A stretch of 64,000 bases of DNA from Odontesthes bonariensis (taxonomy: Eukaryota; Chordata; Actinopteri; Atheriniformes; Atherinopsidae): assembly GCF_027942865.1 (NCBI RefSeq), contig NC_134509.1:20384697-20448696 (forward strand), given 5' to 3'. Position 1 is the stretch's first letter, and every line of letters starts with the position of its first letter. The position numbers and the translations under genes are program-made. Below are positions 22,401-31,692 of this stretch, piece by piece. The notes under the pieces are model-generated. The model was not told the origin of the DNA, searched no databases, and saw only the letters and a program-made list of their open reading frames with translations.

Positions 22401-23585
22401 TTATGTAAAGCACATTGAGTTGCCTGTGGTATGAAATGCGCTATATAAATCAAGATGCCTTGCCTAAAGGTGTTTTTTTTTTTTTCTCATCTTGCAGGTT
22501 CAGTGCCGCCTGCAGTCCTCACAGCCGGTCCCTGCGGCCCGGCTGCCCTGCAGAGTCAAAGTGTCAGCTGGAAAACGCTACGCCTGGTGCGCCTGTGGCC
22601 ACAGCGAGAAACAGGTGAGTGTGGCTGACGTTGCTGCTAGATTGAAATGCTTTCAGCTTCCTGTTACGTACTCCATGGTCCTGGTTTGAAATCGAGTCTT
22701 CGGCTCGTTTATTTCCTTCATACCTCCCCGACATCCCCTTCACTGTGAAAAATGTTACCTCCTTTGTGGCTCGATCAGACCCAGGCCCAATTCTGTTCTG
22801 GCAACCTGATACAACTCATGGCTGAACATTGTTTATTCAAAGATGCGGTTCAATTCAAGCCAATCAAATCTAAATTAGTCCAATTCACACAAAGCCAATT
22901 TTTAAATAAAAATCCTGGTTAAGGAAACCAGCAGAGTGCTTCAAAACTTCAAACTCTTTGATCCAATGCCTCGTCCTGAGCGTGCACAAGGCGAAAAAAC
23001 TCCCTTTTAACAGGAAGAAACCTCCATCAAAACCAGAAGCAGGAACCATCTGCCTCTAACCAGCTGGGGGCTGAGGGGACAGGAAAGAGGGGACAACAAG
23101 CACCGTCACATTATTTTATTATTTCCATCAGTTTACTCCTCAAAACCAAAAAACCCTGTTTCAGTACAGCCCCCAAACTTCTGATGAGGACAGGATCAGT
23201 AATGAAAGGCCCATGAAACGCTCCGACAGTTTAAAAGATGAAGCAGAGAAAGGAACGCCATGTTCTTCATGAAAAGAATTTGCCTTGACATGCTTTTCCA
23301 CAACAGAAATGAAACAGAATTACAGAGTAACGTGTATGCAGTGAGAAGATGATTTTACAGTCTGTGTCTCCACCTTTTTTTTTTCTCCTCCGACAGCCTT
23401 TCTGTGACGGAGCTCACAGGACAAAAGCCCCGAGCATCGCTCCTCTCCGCTTCACCCCTGACAAAGACAGGACGGTCATGCTCTGCGCCTGTAAGCAAAC
23501 CAAAAACGCACCTTACTGCGACGGCTCGCATTTTAAGGTTATATTCAGGGACGCAGTGAAGTCGGTGAAAAGCCTGTTTAAATGA
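19453..23585 (+). CDS. cisd3: cisd3, upstream tandem copy, mitochondrial CDGSH protein
   Basis: Small mitochondrial-matrix 2Fe-2S protein (MiNT/Miner2 type) with two CDGSH domains in one chain. Exons 19453-19545, 22498-22614, 23397-23585 (TGA); all introns are phase 0 and GT-AG; 132 aa against 127 in human. Exon 1 encodes an Arg- and Leu-rich, acid-free leader (MNPVRLVSAVWRGYPHTLRL) that fits a mitochondrial presequence. Domain 1 is split across the second intron: WCACGHSEKQ joined to PFCDGAH; domain 2 is LCACKQTKNAPYCDGSH. Both keep the 3Cys-1His ligand set. The ATG was chosen as the one immediately preceding the leader; an in-frame upstream frame back to 19237 lacks family resemblance. A second cisd3 gene follows at 25962. 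Confidence 0.9.
20655..20955 (+). repeat. dispersed teleost interspersed repeat
   Basis: Contains TTTCTATACCCGCTTAATCC, GAGCCTATCCCAGCTGCCGT, CCCACGCATACACGGGGAGA and a GGATTTAAACCAGGAACC-like end. I recognise these words as one abundant fish repeat family but cannot assign its class with certainty. The copy is diverged. Confidence 0.6.
22340..22465 (+). repeat. L2-type LINE 3' tail next to cisd3 exon 2
   Basis: TGTAAAGCACATTGAGTTGC, then GAAATGCGCTATATAAATCA and AGATGCCTTGCCT, the conserved 3' tail of L2-like fish retroposons. It ends about 35 nt before the splice acceptor of cisd3 exon 2. A nearly identical tail sits at 32490-32596. Confidence 0.7.
22765..23130 (-). repeat. L2-type LINE 3' UTR fragment
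   Basis: Shares CCCTTTTAACAGGAAGAAAC, AACCAGCTGGGGGCTGAG and GAGGGGACAACAA with the 3' UTR of the larger LINE at 40296-41640. Only the UTR part is present; no reverse transcriptase frame remains. It occupies intron 2 of the upstream cisd3. Confidence 0.7.
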
Positions 23586-24079
23586 GCCGTTTCAGCATCG
23601 GCCCTGTGATGACCTCGTCTGTGTTTTATTTTAGTTACTAAAACTGAATCATTTACTGTTGCTTGTCTGTGTTTTGCTTTGTATTGGCTTTCCTGTTTTT
23701 AAATTGTGTAACATGTATTCTTATCCATTCATTATTAAGAGATTGCTGTCAGCTAACAGTGAGAAACAAAAAGTACAACCTCAAATCAGAAAACCTTGGG
23801 ATGGCACACACACACACACAAACAAACCTTTAATAAGCCAGACACCCGTGACCTCTGACCCCTCAGACGGCGCTGCATCAAGAACCCTCATTCATCAACA
23901 GCTGATAGAAGCACATGGACAAGGGATTACTGTGGGAATTAATCTTTTTTTATGTGAACATCCCATCTCTTTCTGATTTTGAGGGCGTAGCTGCAGGATC
24001 TGAGCATCAGGAGAAGTCCTCGAGTGATATTCACTGCAACCTGATCTGTGTGATGGCTCGTTAAATGATCAATGACTGC

Positions 24080-24085
24080 AATAAA
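24080..24085 (+). terminator. candidate polyA signal, upstream cisd3
   Basis: AATAAA (GCAATAAATACATG) about 500 nt after the cisd3 stop codon at 23585. It is the best-placed canonical signal before the next gene. Confidence 0.45.
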
Positions 24086-24089
24086 TACA

Positions 24090-25900
24090 TGAACTTATAT
24101 GGTCATCGTTGCATTATCCAATGAAGACTGCATTTATCTGATAGTAAAAGAAAGTGTAGCATGTTGATAAAATACTCTTCCTGGTATTTATTTTCATACT
24201 TAACTTCATTCAGAGTATGAAGCATGTGACAAATGTTCTTAAATACGCTAAATCATCTTACTGTAAAATCACATATAAAGAATGTATAAACTCACATATT
24301 GCTGTTTTTCTGCATTTCAATATATAACTATGGGGGAAGAGTCGGTTTTATTCTGTTTAACTGCATCAACCAACATGTTATTATCTATTTAAGTGTGATA
24401 AAATATGCTCATTTAATTTTTAATTGTTTATGAATTCCACCAAATTAAAAAGAGCAGAAAACTTGAGGCAGTTTTGCTCTTTTGCTTTATGTAGTGACGA
24501 GTAAACTAATGAGAATATGTCGAGTTCATCATGAAAAGTGCTGAACTGTATGCACTGAGAAGACATCTCAGTTGTTATCTGATGTCATTACCTGTTAATT
24601 TACATGCTAGAAATACAAATTAAACTGTAACTTGAAGCTAAGGTAAGATGCTGTAAGATGCTTCTGTAAATCCACCGTAAATGAACATCATTGTACCTAA
24701 GAGCTGCTCCTTAGTCCATCCATAAAGAAATAGACTTGAATTGTTTTCACATTTTTACATTTCTTTCACTGTTTAATGATGATGATCAGAAAATGTCTGA
24801 TTATGTTTAATTTTATTTGATGCTGATGTCCAGTGTTTTTACGCACTTAAAAACATGTTTATGTGTCACGATATCTGGGTTTTGGTAATAATTTAGATTT
24901 TAATTTGGACCTTATCCCTGTTTGTTTTCATCTTAACTTCCTGTTTTACATTGAAACTGTCTGTTTTAAAAACTGCCTACCTCACACTACAGCCTCTGTC
25001 AGTGAAAATACACCGGTTTGTCCTTTGTCGAAGTGTATATATTTATATATATATATGTATACATATATACACACACATATGAGAGAGAGCTAGATATATA
25101 AATATATTTCTCTCCTGTTTGGTTTTCTGTTTTTTCTCCTGCTCTCTTGCCAGCCAAATTTGATTTAGATTTTTCTATTATCACAGGGCTTTTGATGTTG
25201 TGCATTCAATAATAAGAATAACATAAGTTTATTAAAACTTATGTTATTCTTTACCTGCCCACCTCCTGTGTTTGTCTGCATTTTGGGTCCTCATCTTCAC
25301 TCCAATTGTAAAATGTATTTTGGTTTTAATTCCATTTCTTGATTTTTGGGGTTGCTTTTAGTAGTCACTTTCATAAAGTGTTTTATTTATTTTTTCAGGA
25401 CACAACATTAGCAGCAGAAAAGCGCTTATTTATCATAAACACAGTGAAACATTTCCATTACATTTAGTTTAACATTTTAACAGTTTCTCCCATTTCTTCA
25501 GAAATGTAGTTATTCTGCCGCTTTTCAAAAATGTTTCTATGTGTTTGTGCATATTAAGGTTCTCACTTTCTTTGTAACTTAGAAAATAAAACTCAATATC
25601 TGTAACTTTCTTTCTAAAATGAAAAATATATAAATTGAAGCTCTATTTGATCGTACTAAACAAATCAGGTCCGTTCGATCGCCCGTTCAGCTTCCTGATT
25701 GGTTAAACTGCTAACACGTAACCATCCCGGAAGTGACTCCTCCAATCGTATCTCTCAGCTGCCAGGCGTTGAAATTCTGACCTTTTCCGTCTGTTTTGTT
25801 GTGTTTTTCCTTCTCTGCCTGACTGACTTTACTCTCTGGAGGGTGTAACGTGATTCTCCGACTTTTGCCAATTCTCGTGCAGAGTCACTGTTGTGTGAGG
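24090..25900. other. AT-rich intergenic gap between the cisd3 copies
   Basis: About 1.8 kb without a recognisable gene. It contains a TA/CA/GA microsatellite near 25035-25110 and is otherwise AT-rich. The sequence becomes GC-richer from about 25670, just before the second cisd3 copy. Confidence 0.6.
25035..25110. repeat. TA/CA/GA dinucleotide microsatellite
   Basis: Runs of TATATA, ACACACACAT and GAGAGAGAGC followed by more TATATAAATATAT. It is imperfect and intergenic. Confidence 0.85.
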
Positions 25901-25961
25901 AGCGCGCGAGCTGAGCCGTGGCCACCGAGTCTGCGCTCCAGCCTCAGCTGTCCCTGACAAC
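25670..25961 (+). promoter_or_regulatory. likely promoter/5' UTR of downstream cisd3
   Basis: A locally GC-richer stretch with GGAGCGCGCGAGCTGAGCC immediately upstream of the ATG, within an AT-rich neighbourhood. There is no clear TATA box. A GATTGGTTAAAC (inverted CCAAT) lies near 25698. Assignment rests on position. Confidence 0.4.
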
Positions 25962-28457
25962 ATGAACACGCTGGTGACCAAATTAGAGCATAAATGGATT
26001 AGTTTAACCTTGAAACAACCGTGGGTAGCAGCTACTGCGGCTTCCAAGGTAAACCGACACATGTCAGTCACAGTGGTGCTGAAATCACCGTTTTTATCAG
26101 ATATGACATCAACAAACTGCATGAATAAACGAAAAATGATTTAAAAATAACCAGGTAATAAACACGCAGAAGGGTTAGAGACCTAACTGTTCTGCAACAG
26201 GTTTTAAATAGCTTAATTAAAGATTTTACTTGCTGTTATTGTTATATTAAACCACAAATTAAAGGAATTGTGGATGGCAGTGAAACAATAAGTCAATAAT
26301 TGCATGATGAGATCTTTAATTAGTTCATCACCCGCAGCTGAATAGAATTCAACCATTATTAACGTGGTTTACCTTTGTTGTATTCATTCTCATCATGTTT
26401 TACAGGTAAAAAGCCTGTATGAAATAAAATAAAAAGAGGCAATAGTACTGCTGGAAACTGTGGAAATGTCTGACCACTTTTAAATATTTCATAGTTGCTC
26501 TGGAATTCAACCCTGTTGGCAGGGCTTAGCCGTTGATATAAAGAGCTTAATTACTGCGTTGAATACATGGCAGGGGTTGGGATAGATTAGGCTTCAAATG
26601 AGCATGTTGTCATAGGATTTGATCGACTTTGACCAGGGTTTAATTGTGGTTTTAACTTGGCTGTGTCGTGTCATAACCCATAAGTGCAGTTTTTTTGTAG
26701 GAGGTTCCCAGTCTGCATTGGTCAGGAGTGGGAGCAAAAGTGGTCAAAGGAAGGAAAACCAATGAACCAATGATTGGGTTATGAGAGGCTGAGGCTCATT
26801 AACCCTCATGGAAAGCTGGTGGAGCTTTGGGCTGGTCGGGGTGTCCATGCTGACCTGTGTCCATCACTGAAAGTGCCTAAAATGGGCATCAGAACTGGAG
26901 CCTGGTGCAAGAAAAAGGTCCGATGATCCCACCTTCCAAGACACTGCCGCTGACAACGTGCACCCCGTGGTGGAAACTGTATTTCCTGATGGCAGTGACC
27001 TCTTTCAGCGGGATAATCGCCCCGACACACGGAAAAACAGACCTCGATCTGATCGAGTATCTGTTCTATGTCCAGGGAGGCCCCACCTCACAACTTGCAG
27101 GACTCACAGCGTCTGGTACTGACGGTTTGGTCATTGCACCGTGCTGTTATAATGTGGCTCCTCCGTGTACGTGTCAAAGTAAAGCTTTTTGTTTATTCAC
27201 TGCAGACATTTTGACTGGTTGTATATACAAATTGTACTCATTTTTCAGGCATAGTTTTAACGTTCCTGAACCCAGCTCATCTGAAACTAAAGCTGTCAAT
27301 TATTTGGATTAATACTCGCTTTTGACTGTTTTGCATTTGGTCATTTAGCAGAAAGTTTTATACTAAATTAAGACAGAAGCGACCTGAGTGGACCTTCAAT
27401 ACAGTAAGAAAAGACAGTACAAGTAGAGAGGAGGAGTCCTCCGGGGAGTTGAGTCTTAAGAGATTCTTAAGGGTCAATAAGGATGCCTCCAATCAGACCG
27501 TATTTAGTAGTTTTTAGTGTTTTGTTGAGCCACGACTGAGCAGTCTGGACCTTGTTTGTTAGTCTGTTAAAGCTGCAAAGCTGAGTTTAAAAAAAAAACT
27601 GGTTTCAGACCCAATTGTAGGCAGCACAAGTGACTTGAATTTGATTCATTCTGGACCATCTCACTTACTGGATGAGATGTGAGGGATAACCATGGCCTGT
27701 AAGCAGTTTGGTGGCACACCGAGTCGGATGTGACATGATTTTACTTGTGTTGTGAGACGACTGAGACACGGATGACACACGGTCGGGTCGGTACAGCTGG
27801 TCATCCGTGCGGACGCTCGGGTTTCTTGCAGCCTTTGTTGGGGAGATATTTGTGTTGGATGGACAGAGGGGAACAACAAATCAGTCTCTAAGGGGTTTAG
27901 TTGATGTCTTAGCCCCTCCCACCTGAGATTTTAGTGGAGTGGAGGTAGCAGATGGATGTGATTTCTCTCAGTGTTCTGCTTTTAAATCAGTTTACAGTGA
28001 GATACTGGGGCGTGCCCCCTTTCACCTGCTTGATTTCTGGCTCACAGGAGGAAGATTTAATTTATTTTCAACTGCTCTCAGGTCAGGCTGTCCACGGTCC
28101 CTCCGGAGCCTGTCATCCCCTCCAAAAAGCCTTTCAAAGTGGAGCTGGTTGGAGGAAAGCGCCACTCGTGGTGCACCTGTGGGCACAGCAGGAAGCAGGT
28201 GGGGGCATCTCTGAGTTTGCAAATGCACAAATCCAGTTTATTCTCTCATCACATCTTTTTTTCTTTCTCAGCCTTTCTGTGATGGAGCCCACAAAACCAG
28301 AGCCCCAGGCCTGTCGCCGCTCCGCTTTGTCCCAGAGAAAGACTCCACAGTCTGGCTGTGTGGATGCAAATACACCAACAACCCACCCTACTGTGATGGC
28401 ACACACAAGCAGGACTTTATTTTATCCGCTCCGCTGCATGAGCACACAGACTCCTAA
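25962..28457 (+). CDS. cisd3: cisd3, downstream tandem copy, CDGSH protein
   Basis: Second complete CISD3-type gene. Exons 25962-26048, 28082-28198, 28272-28457 (TAA), all phase 0; 129 aa. Exon 2 is 117 nt, exactly as in the upstream copy, and the intron cuts domain 1 at the same place (WCTCGHSRKQ / PFCDGAH). Domain 2 is LCGCKYTNNPPYCDGTH, so both 3Cys-1His sets are intact. KPFKVELVGGK and PPYCDGTH are closer to human CISD3 (KVELVAGK, PPYCDGTH) than the upstream copy is. The leader MNTLVTKLEHKWISLTLKQP is less typical of a presequence than the upstream one (one Glu, few Arg), so import should be tested. Intron 1 carries a dead Tc1 element. Intact frame, splice sites and ligands argue against a pseudogene. 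Confidence 0.88.
26049..28081 (+). other. intron 1 of downstream cisd3
   Basis: A 2-kb intron with a degenerate Tc1 element at 26705-27165. The remainder shows no recognisable feature. Confidence 0.6.
26705..27165 (+). mobile_element. degenerate, internally deleted Tc1-like element
   Basis: Words of a common fish Tc1 family are readable: GAGGCTGAGGCTCATTAACC, ATGGGCATCAGAACTGGAGC, then the frame HPVVETVFPDGSDLFQRDN and a final AGGCCCCACCTCACAACTTG. In full family members the DES and GGGSVMLWAMF segments lie between the second and third; here they are missing, so the copy has lost the middle of the nuclease domain. It has stops and shifts and is dead. Confidence 0.65.
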
Positions 28458-28598
28458 AGAAGGAGGGTCTGTGTTGGCAGAGACATCTTTGGACCAAGCA
28501 TGACACGCGTTTCAATCTTGTTTCCTCTCAGTGTTTTCATCTGTGCTTGAGAGATTTTTTTCCTTTTACCTGTGAAAGACGTGTGATTATAAAACCTA

Positions 28599-28604
28599 AT
28601 TAAA
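28599..28604 (+). terminator. candidate polyA signal ATTAAA, downstream cisd3
   Basis: ATTAAA about 140 nt after the TAA of the downstream cisd3 copy and before the hAT element. It is a common variant signal; the call rests on position. Confidence 0.4.
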
Positions 28605-28729
28605 TCAAACGCAGCTTACATTCTGTGGCCATTTAGGTCCTAATTTGTTTCTACATACAACAGCAAGCTTTTATGGACTTGTAGAGAACATAACTTTGTT
28701 ACGTAAAGTGGTTAAACTTTAATTTAAAA

Positions 28730-29446
28730 TAGGGCTGGACGAGTTAACGCGATAACGAGTTAACCCGTTGATTATTTAACGCCGATAAATATTTTAATCG
28801 CACATTAGCGCAGTTTTTTTTTTTTAATATATATATTTTTTTGGGGGGGGCTTTTGTGCCTTTAATGGATAGGAAAGTTTAGAGAGACAGTAAGCAGGGG
28901 GCAGAGAGAGGGGGAACAACACGCAACACAGGGCAGCTGCAGCGAGGACTGTAGCCTACATGGGGCGGCTGCTCAACCCACTACGCCACAAACCACCCCT
29001 ATTTTATGATTTATTTTATTTTGTAAAAGTCTGTCGCAGAACCGGAAAAGAAAGTAATCGGCGGATCCACCAAACATGGAGAACTTTTACTCGGCCATTT
29101 TCATTTTAAAGTTCTTCCAGACGGCGGAGTCGACAGAACCAAAGTCATCTGTAAACACTGCCAAGTTGAATTGTCTTCTCAGCGTAGTAGTTCCAGTCTA
29201 AAATAATCACTTAAATGCAAAACCCACAACTAATACCAGCAAGTCATTCAAGGAAACAGACAGTGGAGCAAGGCTTCTATATAAAAACTACATGAAAATG
29301 CTGATGTTAAAAGTGTGTTTGCACAACAAATGCTAAAGGCTATACACTACTTTTGAATTAATTTTGAGATTTTGTGTACAAATGCGATTAATCAGGGAAA
29401 TCATGTGATTAATTAGATAAAAAAATGTAATCGTTGTCCAGCCCTA
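28730..29446. mobile_element. hAT-like element with a BED zinc-finger relic
   Basis: A 717-bp element with ends TAGGGCTGGAC and GTCCAGCCCTA and a perfect 8-bp target duplication ATTTAAAA (28722-28729 and 29447-29454), the hAT signature. Inside, at about 29121-29215 plus, a frame reads GGVDRTKVICKHCQVELSS with a following SSSSL and His, the C-x2-C ... H pattern of a BED finger as found at the N terminus of hAT transposases. The rest of the transposase is gone. Confidence 0.88.
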
Positions 29447-29459
29447 ATTTAAAAGCATC

Positions 29460-30900
29460 TGCTTTACAGCAACTGCTTAGATGAATTGAAACACTTTGAA
29501 AAAACACAGGAACTCTTCTCTAAACTGACTGTTGTCCGCCACCTGCTACCGTGCCATATCTTTCTTATTTCTTAGTTTGTCCACCATCAGTTAATCCTCT
29601 CACGTCTGAGTCCTTTGTATCTTTAATTTGAATGTAGGAAACGAGGAACAAACAGACTCTTCTGATTTTCACCTATTTGTGAACTCGTTTCTTTGCCTCC
29701 TCCATTTGCATTTCAGGTGGGAGGGATTAAGACCAGAGGAACTGAGGATGCACAAACTGAGAAATGGAAAGAGGAAAAGGAGAGGACTCAAGGTAGCAGG
29801 CACTAGAGATGCTGGAGTCAAATAGTATATTTACCTCTGAACCTCCTGAGTGAAATGACCCGGAAGTATCTGCATAGCAGCCAAGATGAGAACTGCTCCA
29901 GTTCTCCTGAAACCAAAGGAAGGAGCTCCAGTGCTTCCTTAATAATTTCCTTTAGCACAGCACACACCGGTCTATCCTTTATGGGAGAAAGGAGATAATT
30001 CCATCCCACAATTCCTTGCAGCCGCAGCTTTAGTTTAAGTTATATACGTCCGGTCGTGCTAACTGTGCGTCGTGTGAATAAATACGAGGACAGAAGGGTG
30101 AGTGTGAGCAGCCTGTGGCCACACAATATTTCACAAAAGTAATATTCCACGTCTAATATTATATATGACATCATTTTCATGTATCAATGCGATACGATTG
30201 CAGTAGACAGCGTGTGTGAAGTGATTCTTGTATAATATTTAGTGAAATCTCCAGTTTTACAGCTTAGCGTCAGCTCCCACATTTCCTCGACCTCCTGATG
30301 TTTTTCAGCAGGGAAAACACTGGAGTTCTTTATTATTCGACCACAGCTTTACTTTACTTCATCTGTTCTGTTACAGCTTGATGCTGCATTTCATCTATCA
30401 GCATTGACATGTTTTGGCAAATTATAATTGGGTTTACGATATAAATCAATAGGATACGTGGCCCTTTTCCTGCATCCTGAACGCTAAAAGGAGGGTGCAC
30501 TTGTGCATTCTCCCTCCTCCAGGTGATTCTTTTGGCTTTTGAGATTGTTCGGCTGAATTTGAGAAATGAGAGGAGCATCTTTAACTACTGATGGCAACTG
30601 TGTTTGGCACCGTTTCATATTCATCCTGATCAAAGGTCAGCCTTTAATACTCTATCCTGAATTACTCTGTTCAGTTTTCAGGTGCTTTACATCATGCTAA
30701 TGCGTCTCCTCTGTCAGCTAAAGTGAGGAAGGATGAGTGGAAGAAGAAGGTTTCAGTTAGCGCTACATGAGGTGTGGGATTTAAACATTCTCCTTCCTCC
30801 TGAAGTTCCTCTCTCCTCATCCTGGATTTAAAGGCACAGAACATCTTCAGAGATGATAAACAAGTTAAGATGGATGAACTTCAGAATCATAAACAGGACA
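29460..30900. other. intergenic stretch between cisd3 and pcgf2
   Basis: About 1.4 kb without a recognisable coding or RNA gene. A short frame at 29628-29825 is Lys/Arg-rich but matches nothing I know. The two flanking genes converge here. Confidence 0.5.
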
Positions 30901-30909
30901 CTCAGGTCA

Positions 30910-31692
30910 GAAAAACCTAATAAGTAAACATTTTATTGACCTAAAACATGCACATATGGCTGATTAAAAAAGTATCACTGTTTGTTGAAAAGCAAAAGGA
31001 ATGTTGAAATGTATGGAACAAGATACATGGCAAAAAACTTCAAATCCCTTTTAAACTGTTGGCCAGAAAGAAGACCATCTGCTGACAAACATGGTAGTGC
31101 TTGGACTTTTGTAAATATAAATGCTTCTTCTGCTGGAAAATACTTGTTGGTTTGTGTGACAGGACCTCACCAAAGTGCATCAACGGTTTCTAAAATGTAC
31201 ACGTTACCTGCATCGGACACATACAGCATTTATGGCGAGGACTAGCTTGCTTCTTTTTCCTTTACATCCAGCCTGAGCAGCGGGTCGCACCGCGGTGCCT
31301 TTGAGCTTTTTGTCTCGGGTTGCACGGAAGCCAAATCGATGTCTATGGAAATTAAACAGACCCACTGCATATACAATACAAAACGATTACAATATCTTGT
31401 ATAAAAGATAAGTTTATACATATGTATGCACACATGCTCACATTTGATACATACTGTACAGTTTGTATGTGTGCACTGTTCTAGTCTACCACACAAACAC
31501 GCACGCACGCACGCACATACATACATACAAGTGTCTATTTGGCTGCACTTTTCAGTCTTTCCAGCTGAAAGGAAAACAGTAATCCACCTCCCGTTTGTCC
31601 AGAAGGATGAAGGCTCGGGCCTCTTTTTGCTCTGCGGAACAAAGAAAGGGGGGCAATTCCAACACTGTCCTCCCCGTTGATCTGCGCGGGCA
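30910..31692 (-). other. probable pcgf2 3' UTR with polyA signal
   Basis: Downstream of the pcgf2 stop on the minus strand. An AATAAA (TTTATT on plus) lies at 30937-30932, about 750 nt after the stop. CGCA/CATA microsatellite units lie at about 31500-31530. Confidence 0.55.

Larger units (their letters stand above)
19546..22497 (+). other. intron 1 of upstream cisd3
   Basis: A 2.95-kb intron holding a dispersed fish repeat (20655-20955) and, at its 3' end, a LINE-like tail (22340-22465). The rest is AT-rich and I see no further genes in it. Confidence 0.65.

Noticed and set aside
25962-28457. downstream cisd3 copy as a processed or decayed pseudogene
   Set aside because: It keeps introns, frame, splice sites and all eight iron-sulfur ligands.
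30982-31245. 87-aa frame in the pcgf2 3' region as a gene
   Set aside because: No recognisable domain and it lies antisense to the predicted pcgf2 3' UTR.
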